A DNA stretch of 64,000 nt from positions 806,001 to 870,000 of the forward strand of contig CP015603.1 in assembly GCA_002284855.1 (NCBI GenBank), written 5' to 3'. Under the pieces are notes generated by a model. That model saw only the letters and a list, made by a program, of their open reading frames with translations, was not told where the DNA came from and did not search any database. A program made the translations under genes and the position numbers. Shown in pieces: positions 16,013-25,874 of this stretch (position 1 is its first letter; every line of letters begins with the position of its first letter). Origin of the DNA: Actinobacteria bacterium IMCC25003. Its GTDB lineage: Bacteria; Actinomycetota; Actinomycetes; Nanopelagicales; Nanopelagicaceae.

Positions 16013-16765
16013 ATGTCGGGCCATTCCAAATGGGCAACAACTAAGCATAAGAAGGCTGTCATCGATAGCCGTCGCGCAAAGAACTTTGCCAAGCTGATTA
16101 AGGCAATTGAAGTCGCGGCTCGCAATGGTGGACCTGATGTTGATGGAAACCCAACTCTCTTTGATGCAATCGCTAAGGCTAAGAAGAATTCAATGCCGGC
16201 GGACAATATTGAACGGGCCGTTAAGCGCGGCGCTGGACTCGAGTCCGGTGGCGCTGATTGGCAGACCATCATGTACGAGGGTTACGGTCCTAACGGCGTT
16301 GCCATCATGATTGAGTGTCTTTCCGATAACCGCAATCGCGCGGCATCTGAAGTTCGTGTAGCTGTCACTCGTAACGGGGGATCCATGGCAGATCCTGGAT
16401 CTGTTTCATATCTCTTCAACCGTAAAGGTGTCATCATTGTAAATAAGACTGTCGGTGCTACCGAGGATTCAATTCTCGAAGCAGCTCTCGATGCCGGCGT
16501 TGAAGAAGTAAATGATTTAGGTGAATCCTTTGAGGTTGTCTGCGAAGCGAGCGACCTCGTTGCTGCGCGTACGGCTCTACAAGAGGCTGGAATTGATTAT
16601 GAATCTGCAGATTCTTCATTCTTGCCATCTATGCAGATTCCTCTGGATGCCGAAGGCGCCCAGAAAGTATTTGAACTGATCGATGCCATTGAAGAGTTAG
16701 ATGACGTTCAGAACGTCTACTCAAACTTCGATGTCTCTGATGAAGTTATGGCGAGCCTTTCTTAA
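16013..16765 (+). CDS. yebC: YebC/PmpR-family regulatory protein
   Basis: This 250-residue protein begins with the family hallmark [14 protein letters not shown] and continues through the three-domain YebC fold ([11 protein letters not shown]). The family was described as DNA-binding regulators and more recently linked to translation of proline-rich stretches. The gene lies between pdxT and ruvC, its usual actinobacterial place near the Holliday junction genes. A GAGGTG ribosome site precedes the ATG. No feature departs from the family. Confidence 0.95.
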   Translation: MSGHSKWATTKHKKAVIDSRRAKNFAKLIKAIEVAARNGGPDVDGNPTLFDAIAKAKKNSMPADNIERAVKRGAGLESGGADWQTIMYEGYGPNGVAIMIECLSDNRNRAASEVRVAVTRNGGSMADPGSVSYLFNRKGVIIVNKTVGATEDSILEAALDAGVEEVNDLGESFEVVCEASDLVAARTALQEAGIDYESADSSFLPSMQIPLDAEGAQKVFELIDAIEELDDVQNVYSNFDVSDEVMASLS

Positions 16766-16797
16766 TCCCTCTTCCTTAAGTCCTAGGCTTAGAAGTT

Positions 16798-17352
16798 ATG
16801 AGCCATCTACAACGTCGCGTCCTGGGAGTCGATCCAGGCCTGACTCGTTGTGGAATCGGAATTGTCGAGGGCGCTATTGGAAAACCACTCTCTCTTGTTG
16901 GGGTTGGGGTAATTCTTACCCCTTCGGAAGCTCCGCTAGAAAAGCGTTTACTTCAACTTGAAGCAGAACTTGAAGAGTGGATATCTCTCAACAAACCAGA
17001 TGTCATCGCGGTCGAACGGGTCTTTTCTCAACATAACGTTCGAACAGTTATGGGAACAGGTCAAGCCGCAGGCATTGCGCTATTAGTAGCTGCACGCAGA
17101 AATATTCCCGTCATGATGCATACGCCATCTGAAGTAAAGGCTGCAGTCACAGGTTCGGGTCGTGCAAATAAGGCACAAGTTGCCGAGATGGTGAAACGAT
17201 TATTGAATTTAGAGGTGATACCAAAACCCGTTGATAGTACCGATGCGCTAGCTCTGGCTATCTGTCACATCTGGCGCGGTGGTGGAAATTCCAAGATTGA
17301 TGATGCGCTCAAGGCCGAGAAGTCTCGTCTTGCTAAATTGGTGGGCAAATGA
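16798..17352 (+). CDS. ruvC: Crossover junction endodeoxyribonuclease
   Basis: This 184-residue RNase H-fold nuclease carries its acidic active site in [16 protein letters not shown] and DALALAICH. It resolves Holliday junctions on RuvAB. A TAGGCT hexamer at 16784-16789 lies 8 nt before the ATG, so the ruvCAB transcript may start at or within 2 nt of the start codon. The 3' end overlaps ruvA by 4 nt (ATGA), coupling the two. Confidence 0.96.
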   Translation: MSHLQRRVLGVDPGLTRCGIGIVEGAIGKPLSLVGVGVILTPSEAPLEKRLLQLEAELEEWISLNKPDVIAVERVFSQHNVRTVMGTGQAAGIALLVAARRNIPVMMHTPSEVKAAVTGSGRANKAQVAEMVKRLLNLEVIPKPVDSTDALALAICHIWRGGGNSKIDDALKAEKSRLAKLVGK

Positions 17353-17957
17353 TTTCTCTCATTAACGGCACAGTCCGTTCCATTTCAACCGATCGCGCCG
17401 TCGTAGAAGTCGGTGGCGTTGGACTCTCTGTCTCTCTCACATCGACGACTACTTCCCAGCTCAATTTGGGCGCACCAGTACAACTCTTTACATCGCTTGT
17501 TGTGCGAGAAGATTCGCTTACCCTCTTTGGATTTCTCGATGAAGAAAGTCGCTCAGCTTTCGAATTGGTGCAGACAGTCTCTGGCATAGGACCTAAAGTT
17601 GCTTTGGCGATTCTCGGAGCACACACCCCACAATCTCTGGCTGTTGCTATTGCGCAAGAAGATATCAAGGGAATTGAAAAGGTTCCTGGCATCGGCCGGA
17701 AAGGTGCACAACGACTCATCCTTGAACTTAAAGGAAAGATTTCTGATTTTGGAAGCGCAGATCATAAGCAGATCCATCAACCAATTTGGCGAGAACAACT
17801 TACCTCAGCTCTGATCTCTCTTGGCTTCACGGCTAAGGATTCGGATTCTGCAATCACAGCAGTGGTTTCGCAGTATGCAGATCGTGGAGTCGATGCCCAG
17901 AACGTTGATATCTCTGAACTCCTGAAGGCTGCACTTCAAAGTGGTCGGCGAAATTAA
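17349..17957 (+). CDS. ruvA: Holliday junction branch-migration protein RuvA
   Basis: The protein has 202 residues: an N-terminal OB fold, tandem helix-hairpin-helix motifs ([12 protein letters not shown] and [12 protein letters not shown]) and a C-terminal RuvB-binding domain. It forms the tetramer that holds the four-way junction open. It is placed between ruvC (4-nt overlap) and ruvB (no gap), so the whole resolvasome is in one operon. Confidence 0.96.
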   Translation: MISLINGTVRSISTDRAVVEVGGVGLSVSLTSTTTSQLNLGAPVQLFTSLVVREDSLTLFGFLDEESRSAFELVQTVSGIGPKVALAILGAHTPQSLAVAIAQEDIKGIEKVPGIGRKGAQRLILELKGKISDFGSADHKQIHQPIWREQLTSALISLGFTAKDSDSAITAVVSQYADRGVDAQNVDISELLKAALQSGRRN

Positions 17958-18998
17958 ATGAGCGAAGAGAGATTGGTCAATCCTCATAGCGGCAATGATG
18001 ACGCAGCCGCAGAGCATGCCTTACGCCCTAAGACGCTCAGTGATTTCATTGGACAGCATCGCGTTCGCGAACAGATTGATGTGTTGCTGACCGCTGCTCG
18101 AAAGCGCGATGCGGCGGCCGATCACATTCTTCTCTCCGGCCCTCCCGGATTGGGTAAGACAACCCTTGCCATGATTCTTGCATCCGAGATGCAAGCACCT
18201 ATCCGTATTTCAAGTGGTCCGGCAATTACTCATGCAGGCGATCTTGCTGCAATTCTCTCTTCACTGGTTGAAGGCGAAATTTTCTTCTTGGACGAAATCC
18301 ATCGATTACCTCGTCCAGCTGAAGAACTCCTCTATTTAGCGATGGAAGATTTCCGCGTCGATGTAGTTGTTGGAAAAGGTCCCGGCGCAACTGCAATTCC
18401 GCTGCAACTACCACGCTTCACCTTAGTAGGTGCAACTACACGCGCCGGATTACTCCCTTCTCCACTCCGCGATCGCTTTGGATTTACGGCTCACTTAGAT
18501 TTCTATGAAGAGTCTGAGCTCGAAGAAGTTATCTCTCGTAGCGCAACTCTTCTGGGACTGACTATTGATAAATCTGCAATCGCCGAGATTGCAAGCCGCT
18601 CTCGCGGAACTCCTCGTATTGCCAACCGATTACTTCGCCGTGTTCGAGATTTTGCTCAAGTGCAAGGGTCAAATGCGCTCTCTCATCAACATGCAATGTC
18701 AGCACTCGATATGTATGAAGTAGATGCCAAAGGTCTCGATCGTCTCGATCGCTCCGTTCTGATCGCTCTCATTGAGCGATTTGGTGGGGGACCAGTTGGT
18801 CTTTCAACCCTGGCAATTGCGGTGGGAGAAGAGACTGAGACAGTGGAATCGGTTGCAGAGCCCTTCTTGGTCCGAAATGGCTTTATGGCACGCACTCCAC
18901 GAGGTCGAATCGCGACGGCGATGGGGTGGGAGCATGTGGGACGAACACCACCTGCTGGAATCGCGACCCTTTTCGACACACCAGCGCCCGACGCCTAG
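17958..18998 (+). CDS. ruvB: Holliday junction helicase RuvB
   Basis: This 346-residue AAA+ motor has Walker [10 protein letters not shown] at 61-69, Walker B FLDEIH, sensor GATTRAG and an arginine-finger region, followed by a winged-helix C-terminus ending with the TPRGR segment. It drives branch migration on RuvA. The ATG follows the ruvA stop directly with no clear ribosome site, consistent with translational coupling. Next comes secD 11 nt later; the usual intervening yajC is missing. Confidence 0.97.
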   Translation: MSEERLVNPHSGNDDAAAEHALRPKTLSDFIGQHRVREQIDVLLTAARKRDAAADHILLSGPPGLGKTTLAMILASEMQAPIRISSGPAITHAGDLAAILSSLVEGEIFFLDEIHRLPRPAEELLYLAMEDFRVDVVVGKGPGATAIPLQLPRFTLVGATTRAGLLPSPLRDRFGFTAHLDFYEESELEEVISRSATLLGLTIDKSAIAEIASRSRGTPRIANRLLRRVRDFAQVQGSNALSHQHAMSALDMYEVDAKGLDRLDRSVLIALIERFGGGPVGLSTLAIAVGEETETVESVAEPFLVRNGFMARTPRGRIATAMGWEHVGRTPPAGIATLFDTPAPDA

Positions 18999-19009
18999 AC
19001 TCTCCTCTT

Positions 19010-20527
19010 ATGTCCACACCTACAAAACCAGTGAAGACAACTGGACGACCTGTTCGCGCTCTGGCCATCCTGGCAGCGCTGATTGTCGCTCTTTTGGCTA
19101 CCGCTCTCATCCAGGGCGCAACATCTGTCCGTCTCGGCCTCGATCTACGTGGAGGAACAAGCGTCACCCTCCAACCACGTGCATCCAATGACTCAAACAA
19201 GATTACGTCAGAGGCTATTGACCAGGCAGTCTCCATCATTCGTCAGCGCGTTAACTCACTCGGTGTCGCCGAATCTGAAGTTACTGCGCAAGGTAGTGGC
19301 ACAAATCGTCAGATTGTAATTTCAGTTCCAGGTGATTCAGGTCGTCGCGTAGTTGACCTTGTCGGTCAGACTGCTGAACTTCGTTTCCGCCAGGTACTTG
19401 CTGAATCCTCAGCGCTCGGTGGCAGTGCAGCATCGGCTGCAACGCCAGCGGCAGGTGTCAGTGCAGAGGTGAACGCACGATTCGCAGCATTAGATTGCAC
19501 CAACCCAGCAAATCTTCAAGGTACAGGTGCAGATGCACCTACAGATGTCATCGTTGCTTGTTCACGAACAGGTGCAAGCAAGTACATCTTGGCTCCAGCA
19601 GAAGTTCTAGGTCGCCAGGTCTCCAAGGCATCAGCTGGAATTGATCAGCAAGGAGCAAGCGCTTGGTACGTCCTCCTGACATTTAATGGAGAAGGTACAA
19701 AGGCATTTGGCGCTCTTACAGCGCGTGTTACCTCACTGGCATCACCTCAGAATCAAGTTGCCATTGTTCTCGATGGTTTAGTTGTGTCAGCTCCATCTAT
19801 TAATGAGGCAATCCCATCTGGAAATGCTCAAATCACAGGTTCTTTCACCCAGCTCGAAGCGCAAGATCTTGCAAATGTACTTAAGTACGGTGCACTTCCA
19901 CTTGCATTCGATCGCGGTGAAGTTCAGCAGGTATCACCAACTCTTGGTGCTGATCAATTACAGGCTGGGCTCCTCGCAGGTGCTCTCGGGCTCTTGCTCG
20001 TATTTATCTTCTCACTTCTCTATTACCGCGCACTTGGGTTGGTGACAGTTGGCTCACTCACTGTTGCAGGCATAATTCTTTACTTACTCTTCCTTGTTCT
20101 CGGTAAATCAATCGGATTCACTTTGACTCTCGCTGGAATCGCCGGAGCCATTGTGGCCATCGGTGTTACTGCAGACTCATTTATCGTCTTCTTCGAACGT
20201 ATTCGAGATGAAGCTCGCGAAGGTCGCTCACTGCGTTCAGCCGTCGAAAGTGGTTGGGCACGTGCCCGTCACACGATCATTGTGGCGGATATGGTTTCGA
20301 TCCTCGCAGCAGTACTTCTCTACTTCTTCGCAGTCGGGGGAGTACGCGGATTCGCATTTACTCTCGGTCTCACAACCCTGATCGACCTCTTGGTTGTATT
20401 TATCTTCACCAAGCCAATCGTGACTGTGATTGCAAAGAGCAACTTCTTCGCCTCAGGTCATTCGCTCTCTGGCTTCTCAGCCAAGAGCATCGGCAAATCA
20501 CATCCAGCTACAACTTTGGAGGCATAA
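19010..20527 (+). CDS. secD: Protein translocase subunit SecD
   Basis: From the ATG at 19010 the protein has 505 residues: a membrane helix at about 16-38, a large extracytoplasmic P1 domain (GLDLRGGTSVTL at its start) and five C-terminal helices with the GVTADSFIVFFERIRDE segment. The longer frame from 18926 would run through the ruvB 3' end and is unlikely. A TAGACT hexamer (18996-19001) lies 8 nt before the ATG. With SecF it uses the proton gradient to pull translocated proteins outward. The P1 region contains an Ala/Ser-rich insert around residues 135-160. Confidence 0.95.
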   Translation: MSTPTKPVKTTGRPVRALAILAALIVALLATALIQGATSVRLGLDLRGGTSVTLQPRASNDSNKITSEAIDQAVSIIRQRVNSLGVAESEVTAQGSGTNRQIVISVPGDSGRRVVDLVGQTAELRFRQVLAESSALGGSAASAATPAAGVSAEVNARFAALDCTNPANLQGTGADAPTDVIVACSRTGASKYILAPAEVLGRQVSKASAGIDQQGASAWYVLLTFNGEGTKAFGALTARVTSLASPQNQVAIVLDGLVVSAPSINEAIPSGNAQITGSFTQLEAQDLANVLKYGALPLAFDRGEVQQVSPTLGADQLQAGLLAGALGLLLVFIFSLLYYRALGLVTVGSLTVAGIILYLLFLVLGKSIGFTLTLAGIAGAIVAIGVTADSFIVFFERIRDEAREGRSLRSAVESGWARARHTIIVADMVSILAAVLLYFFAVGGVRGFAFTLGLTTLIDLLVVFIFTKPIVTVIAKSNFFASGHSLSGFSAKSIGKSHPATTLEA

Positions 20528-20531
20528 GCAC

Positions 20532-21581
20532 ATGGCGAAACTTTCAGGTCTAGGTGGCCGTCTCTACTCAGGTGAGACATCTTTCAACATTGTTGAGAAT
20601 CGCAAGCGTTGGTATTCCGTATCTGCGCTCTTTATTCTTGCTTCTATTGCCGCTCTCGTTATTCAAGGCCTACATCTTGGAATCGAATTCAAAGGCGGAG
20701 CTTCTTACACAATCAACAAGTCATCTGTGACTGTTGAACAAGCTCGAGCATCTGTAGAAAATATCGGCATTCCTGGCGAAGTAATTGTCCAGAAGATTGG
20801 AACTTCAAAGGTGCGCATTCAAACCGGCGCACTCACTCCTGCTGAATCTTCAGCTATCGAAGCAGCGCTCACATCAACATTTGGTGTGACCGCTGAATCT
20901 ATCGATACCCAACTCGTTGGGCCATCGTGGGGTAAGGAAATTACCAAGAAGGCTCTCTATGGTCTGATTGCTTTCTTGCTCGCCGTAATGATCTTCTTGG
21001 CGATGGCATTCGAGCCAAAGATGGCTATTGCAGCGATTGTCGCCGTTGTTCACGACGTATTTATTACGGTTGGAATTTATGCACTCGTCGGCTTCGATGT
21101 CACTCCAGCAACTGTCATCGGTTTCTTAACTATTCTCGGTTACTCGCTCTATGACACCGTTGTGGTCTTCGATAAGGTCCGCGAAAATACGAAGTCAGTT
21201 GCTGCTAATAGCAAGATGACATACTCGCAAGCTGCAAACCTTGCTGTGAATCAGACACTTGTTCGTTCGGCGAATACTTCAATCATCGCTCTACTCCCAG
21301 TGGGTTCTATCCTCTTCGTAGGAGCAGGACTTCTTGGTGCAGGAACGCTGAAGGATCTCTCACTCGCGCTCTTTATCGGTCTTGCAGTGGGTACGTACTC
21401 CTCTGTATTTATCGCACCTCCATTCCTTGCTCAGCTTCGCGAAAAGGAGCCAGCAATGCAGGCTCTTGCAAAGCGCGTTGCAGCTCGTGGGGGAGTACCG
21501 GTTGTTGCCGAGGTAAAGGCAGCTCGCCCTTCAACTGGCAGCGGTCCACGTAATCAGCCTAAGCGCAGAGGTCGCAAGTAA
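20532..21581 (+). CDS. secF: Protein translocase subunit SecF
   Basis: This 349-residue partner of SecD starts at the ATG at 20532, with a GGAGG ribosome site at 20518-20522; a longer frame inside secD is not used. The first helix is followed by the short periplasmic domain (GIEFKGGASYTI) and five helices including the LTILGYSLYDTVVVFDKVREN hallmark, shown here only in part. The tail is Arg/Lys rich. It lies 4 nt after secD and 11 nt before rel; the apt gene usual at this junction is absent. Confidence 0.95.
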   Translation: MAKLSGLGGRLYSGETSFNIVENRKRWYSVSALFILASIAALVIQGLHLGIEFKGGASYTINKSSVTVEQARASVENIGIPGEVIVQKIGTSKVRIQTGALTPAESSAIEAALTSTFGVTAESIDTQLVGPSWGKEITKKALYGLIAFLLAVMIFLAMAFEPKMAIAAIVAVVHDVFITVGIYALVGFDVTPATVIGFLTILGYSLYDTVVVFDKVRENTKSVAANSKMTYSQAANLAVNQTLVRSANTSIIALLPVGSILFVGAGLLGAGTLKDLSLALFIGLAVGTYSSVFIAPPFLAQLREKEPAMQALAKRVAARGGVPVVAEVKAARPSTGSGPRNQPKRRGRK

Positions 21582-21592
21582 CCTTTTAACTC

Positions 21593-23752
21593 ATGGAGAC
21601 GTTGCCCTTAATCGCACCTTTACTTAGTGCGCTTAAGGAGCATCATCCAAATGCAGATCTTGCATCGATAGAGCACGCATTTCTGGTCGCCGAAAAGGCG
21701 CACGAGGGTCAACTCCGAAAATCTGGCGAGGAGTACATCACTCATCCCGTCGCAGTAACGCAGATACTTGCCGAACTTGGGCTTAACGAAACTACGCTGA
21801 TTGCCTCACTTCTCCATGACACAGTCGAGGACACTCCATATTCGCTCGAGCAATTACGTACTGACTTTGGCGATGAGATTGCCAACCTCGTCGACGGCGT
21901 CACTAAGTTAGATAAGTTGACCTACGGCCCAACGGCAGAAGCCGAAACGGTACGTAAGATGGTTATTGCGATGTCGCGAGATATCCGAGTGCTCGTCATC
22001 AAATTGGCAGACAGACTTCATAACGCTCGCACATGGGGATTCGTTTCAAGCGAAAGTGCAACGCGCAAAGCTCGCGAAACCCTCGATATCTATGCTCCAC
22101 TGGCCCATCGCTTGGGGATGAATGCGATCAAATGGGAGCTCGAAGATCTCTCCTTCGGCGTCCTTGAGCCAAAGAAATTCGAGGAAATTTCCCGTCTTGT
22201 GGCCGAACGTTCACCGTCACGTGATGCACTCACTGCTGAGGTAATTCACGCGGTCGAAGAAGATTTAGCTAAGGATGAAATTTCAGCGACTGTTACCGGC
22301 AGAAAGAAACATTTCTTTAGCGTCTATCAGAAGATGGTCGTTCGCGGACGTGACTTCAATGATATTTACGATCTCGTCGGAATCCGCGTTCTCGTCAACG
22401 ATGTACGTGACTGTTATGCAGTACTCGGGTCGATTCATGCTCGTTGGAGTCCGGTGCCTGGTCGCTTTAAAGATTACATCGCGATGCCAAAGTTCAATCT
22501 CTATCAATCACTCCACACAACTGTCATTGGGCCAAATGGCAAGGCGATTGAAATTCAAATTCGTACCTACGATATGCACTCACGAGCTGAGTTCGGTATT
22601 GCTGCACATTGGAAGTACAAGCAAGGGGGAGAACCCCAAAGCAGTTCGCCTGAGATGCTCTGGTTACGCCAACTCCACGAATGGCAGAAGGAGACCGAGG
22701 ATCCCTCTGAATTTCTTGAAGCGCTCCGCTTCGATCTTGGAAGCCCCGAAGTATTTGTCTTCACTCCCAAAGGTTCTGTAGTTGCACTTCCTGGTGGTTC
22801 AACACCGGTCGACTTTGCATTCTCAGTGCATACAGATGTAGGTCTTCGTTGCGCTGGGGCAAAGGTCAATGGTCGACTTGTTCCTCTCGAGTCGAAGCTC
22901 AACAATGGTGATGTCGTTGAGATTGTTACCAATAAGGGCGAACATGCAGGACCAAGTCGAGATTGGCTTAACTTTGTAAAGAGCCCACGTGCACGTTCGA
23001 AAATTAAGGCGTGGTTTAGTAAGGAGCGACGCGAAGAGGCTATCGATGCTGGTCGAGAATCTATTGCGCGCCAGATGCGAAAGGCCGGTCTTCCGCTTCA
23101 AAAGATCTTCGCAGGACACTCACTTCTCGAGCTTGCCCACGATATGCACTACGCAGATATTGATGCGCTTTACAGCGCAGTCGGTGATGGCCATGTCTCA
23201 GCGGCATCCATCATTGAAAAACTTGTGGCAAGTATGGGTGTGGAAGATTCACATCCCGAGCCAACCATTGATCACATCCCAACTGGTGTTCAAGCCACTC
23301 GCCGTACTTCAAGTGCAGTGGAAGTTGAAGGCGTTGACGATGTTCTTGTAAAACTCGCACGTTGTTGCACACCTGTTCCGGGTGATTCCATTATGGGATT
23401 CATTACGAAAGGCTCTGGAATCTCGGTACACCGAGATGACTGCATCAATGCCGGAGATCTCCGTAACCATCAGAGCGAGCGAATTGTTGCAGTGAAATGG
23501 TTAGCCGGTGCAGCGAGCATTTTCTTGGTCAATATCCAGGTCGAAGCGCTCGATCGTTCGCGCTTGTTAGCTGATGTGACTCGGACACTTTCAGAGCAGC
23601 ATGTAAACATCTTGAGCGCAGCTGTTAGTACATCGAAAGATCGCGTTGCCATTTCACGCTTTACCTTTGAAATGGCTGATGCCAAGCATCTGGATTCAGT
23701 ACTGGCAGCAGTTCGCGGTATCGAAGGCGTCTATGACGTCTATCGAACCTAG
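21593..23752 (+). CDS. rel: Bifunctional (p)ppGpp synthetase/hydrolase
   Basis: This 719-residue long RelA/SpoT homologue shows four parts. The HD hydrolase domain has His51, His75-Asp76 and Glu79-Asp80 (HDTVEDT). The synthetase domain has RFKD at 291-294, the RxKD form typical of bifunctional enzymes. A TGS domain (VFTPKGSVVALPGGST) and a C-terminal ACT domain follow. Both active sites look intact, so one enzyme probably makes and degrades the stringent alarmone. A TAACCT at 21579-21584 ends 8 nt before the ATG. It converges with the DUF349 gene after 15 nt without an evident terminator. Confidence 0.95.
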   Translation: METLPLIAPLLSALKEHHPNADLASIEHAFLVAEKAHEGQLRKSGEEYITHPVAVTQILAELGLNETTLIASLLHDTVEDTPYSLEQLRTDFGDEIANLVDGVTKLDKLTYGPTAEAETVRKMVIAMSRDIRVLVIKLADRLHNARTWGFVSSESATRKARETLDIYAPLAHRLGMNAIKWELEDLSFGVLEPKKFEEISRLVAERSPSRDALTAEVIHAVEEDLAKDEISATVTGRKKHFFSVYQKMVVRGRDFNDIYDLVGIRVLVNDVRDCYAVLGSIHARWSPVPGRFKDYIAMPKFNLYQSLHTTVIGPNGKAIEIQIRTYDMHSRAEFGIAAHWKYKQGGEPQSSSPEMLWLRQLHEWQKETEDPSEFLEALRFDLGSPEVFVFTPKGSVVALPGGSTPVDFAFSVHTDVGLRCAGAKVNGRLVPLESKLNNGDVVEIVTNKGEHAGPSRDWLNFVKSPRARSKIKAWFSKERREEAIDAGRESIARQMRKAGLPLQKIFAGHSLLELAHDMHYADIDALYSAVGDGHVSAASIIEKLVASMGVEDSHPEPTIDHIPTGVQATRRTSSAVEVEGVDDVLVKLARCCTPVPGDSIMGFITKGSGISVHRDDCINAGDLRNHQSERIVAVKWLAGAASIFLVNIQVEALDRSRLLADVTRTLSEQHVNILSAAVSTSKDRVAISRFTFEMADAKHLDSVLAAVRGIEGVYDVYRT

Positions 23753-23767
23753 TGATTTATCTGCGAA

Positions 23768-25084
23768 TTAATTAAATTCAGCGAGGTGCTTCTGCGCTTC
23801 AGCAAGCCATGATTTACGAGCTTCAGCAGATTCAGCAGCTTCCTTAGCCTTCTTCTCGTTCCCAGCAGCCCTTGCCTTAGCAGCAGCCTTTTCGTAGCTC
23901 TCGATTGATTCAGAGAGTTGCTTCACAACTTCAGCAGCGCGCGCCTTTGCGGTCGGATCTGTCTTACGCCAGACCTCAGCTTCAGCTTCCTTGATCGCCT
24001 CTTCAACCTTAGATACACGTGCATCGAGAGCTGCGCGCTTATCGCGATTGGTAATGCCAATCTTTGTCCATGAGTTCATAAGTTCTCGGAAGGCGCTCTT
24101 GGCCTGCTTCACGTCAGTGAAAGGCACGAGAGCTTCGATCTGAACAATAAGTTCTTCACGCTTAATAAGGTTTGCAGCCATTGATACTTCGCGCTTTTCA
24201 AGATCTGCATTCTTTGCTGTGAAGAATTGGTCCTGCGCCGCCTTGAAACGAGCCCAGAGCTTTGCATCATCGCCCTTCTTGCCGCGACCAGCCGCCTTCC
24301 ACTGATCCATCAGCGCTTTGTAACGACGAGCAGTTGCAACCCAATCAGTCGATGTTGCAAGCTTTTCCGCCTCAACGATGATTGCGTTCTTTGCTTCCGA
24401 TACAACACTTGCGGTTGCTTCTAACTGTGCGAAGTGGGTGCGACGGCGCTTATCAAATTTATTGCGGGAAGCTGAGAAACGCTTCCAGAAGTCAGCATCT
24501 GACTTCTTATCGAGGCGAGGAGCCGCCTTCCATTCATCGAGGAGAGCTTTGAGACGGTCGCCTGTAACCTTCCAATTCTCAGAAAGTGCGAGTGACTCTG
24601 CTTCGGCAACAATCTTCTCTTTCTCGACGAGAATCTGTTCTCGACGAGCAGCCTTGGCAGCTGATTCAGCGGCCTTCTTGGCTTCATATGCTTCGCGATG
24701 GCCTTCAATGAGTGGCTCGATCTGTTCGACAGATGCAGCGAGTGCGTCGAGGTCGCCAACGCCATTGAGTTCGCGAACTTGCTGGCGAAGTTTCTTGACT
24801 GCCTCGTATGCATCTTGAGGAACCATCGCGCCACTTGTGATGCGAGCGGCAGTGAGGGCAACCTCAGATGCAAGTGCTTCAAATTTACGGACGAAGTAAG
24901 CAAGCGCTTCTTCGGCAGTCTTACCTGGGTATGAACCAACTGGCTTCTCGCCATCGTTGGTACGGACAAAAACTGTGCCATCTTCGGCAACGCGACCAAA
25001 TCGTGAAGGGTCTCCTACAAGTGCAGATGCTGCACTGGGAGTGGAGTGTGTCTGAGCTAGAGCAGTTGGATTGATATCGGTCAT
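23768..25084 (-). CDS. DUF349 coiled-coil protein
   Basis: This 438-residue, strongly helical, Ala/Lys/Glu-rich protein has at least two clear DUF349 repeats (WKAAPRLDKKSDADFWKRF and WKAAGRGKKGDDAKLWARF) and probable weaker copies on each side. I start it at 25084, where a GAAGGG site precedes the ATG by about 7 nt. The longer frame to 25387 would run through the divergent hydrolase gene. The last 60 residues are rich in KAAAKARAAG-type sequence. The family is common between rel and the glyoxalase-like gene in Actinobacteria. Its function is not established; binding of nucleic acid or ribosomes is only a guess. Confidence 0.8.
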   Translation of the reverse strand: MTDINPTALAQTHSTPSAASALVGDPSRFGRVAEDGTVFVRTNDGEKPVGSYPGKTAEEALAYFVRKFEALASEVALTAARITSGAMVPQDAYEAVKKLRQQVRELNGVGDLDALAASVEQIEPLIEGHREAYEAKKAAESAAKAARREQILVEKEKIVAEAESLALSENWKVTGDRLKALLDEWKAAPRLDKKSDADFWKRFSASRNKFDKRRRTHFAQLEATASVVSEAKNAIIVEAEKLATSTDWVATARRYKALMDQWKAAGRGKKGDDAKLWARFKAAQDQFFTAKNADLEKREVSMAANLIKREELIVQIEALVPFTDVKQAKSAFRELMNSWTKIGITNRDKRAALDARVSKVEEAIKEAEAEVWRKTDPTAKARAAEVVKQLSESIESYEKAAAKARAAGNEKKAKEAAESAEARKSWLAEAQKHLAEFN

Positions 25085-25110
25085 GGCTTTTCCCTTCAGC
25101 GCGTCGGACG

Positions 25111-25123
25111 GTTCATTGTGAAC
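25111..25123. promoter_or_regulatory. Short perfect palindrome in a divergent intergenic region
   Basis: GTTCA-TTG-TGAAC at 25111-25123 is a perfect 5-bp dyad between the DUF349 gene and the metallo-hydrolase gene. The 133-nt gap also holds a TACCTT hexamer on the minus strand that could be the -10 for DUF349. It may be an operator or a small leader hairpin; it is weak evidence on its own. Confidence 0.25.
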
Positions 25124-25217
25124 GCGACCTTCGTTGATATGTGCGAGTGTTGAGGTGGTCAAAGGTACCCTGTGCATCCGCGAGTCGTAAATCCACGCTA
25201 GAAATTGGGTCAGATAG

Positions 25218-25874
25218 ATGCTTGTACGTTCATTTCCGGCCCCCATGTTCGCCACAAATTGCTGGGTGATTGCCCCGTCCGAGGGATCTGAGTGCATCAT
25301 CGTGGACCCAGGCATGCCTGATATTTCTCGTGAGATAGAGATGATTATCGAGCAACATAAGCTCAAGCCTGTTGCCGCGCTCCTCACTCACGGCCATTTG
25401 GATCACACATTCTCAATTGCACCCCTTGCTGATGGATACGACATCCCTGCCTACATCCACTCTGAAGATCGTAGATTCATCGCAAATCCGGCAGGGATTC
25501 ACGGAGAACAATTCATCTCACAACTTCAAGGGATGAACTTTGTTGAACCTAAAAATGTCCAGGAATTGAAGAATGGTTCAACTCTGCAGCTTCTTGATAT
25601 GAATATCACTGCTATTCATGCTCCGGGACATACACGTGGTTCATTGATGTTCACCCTTAACGATGAAATTTTGATTAGTGGTGACGTCCTCTTCGCAGGT
25701 TCCGTTGGACGCACAGATCTACCAACGGGCAGTTCTCGCGAAATGACGCAGACTTTAAAGACAAAGGTTCTGCCACTTTCTGATGATCTACGCGTACTCA
25801 CAGGACATGGCCCTGAGACCACAATTAAATTCGAGCGAAAAAACAACCCTTATCTGAAAGAATTGACCTCATGA
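25218..25874 (+). CDS. Metallo-beta-lactamase-fold hydrolase (glyoxalase II-like)
   Basis: This 218-residue protein has the metal-binding motif THGHLDH at 57-63 (His58, His60, Asp62, His63), further ligands in HAPGHTRGS and [15 protein letters not shown], and GHGPET near the end. The same gene lies upstream of hisS in mycobacteria and is annotated there as a glyoxalase II-type thioesterase. The gene overlaps hisS by 4 nt (ATGA). The substrate is unknown; a thioester or lactone is likely. Confidence 0.87.
   Translation: MLVRSFPAPMFATNCWVIAPSEGSECIIVDPGMPDISREIEMIIEQHKLKPVAALLTHGHLDHTFSIAPLADGYDIPAYIHSEDRRFIANPAGIHGEQFISQLQGMNFVEPKNVQELKNGSTLQLLDMNITAIHAPGHTRGSLMFTLNDEILISGDVLFAGSVGRTDLPTGSSREMTQTLKTKVLPLSDDLRVLTGHGPETTIKFERKNNPYLKELTS

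Noticed and set aside
18926-19009. Longer SecD start
   Set aside because: It would translate through the 3' end of ruvB in another frame; the ATG at 19010 begins directly before the first membrane helix.
24421-24999. 192-codon open frame on the minus strand inside the DUF349 gene
   Set aside because: It is an alternative frame of a repetitive, Ala/Lys-rich gene with no recognisable domain.
25085-25387. Longer start of the DUF349 protein
   Set aside because: The extra 101 codons lie opposite the start of the metallo-hydrolase gene and lack family similarity.
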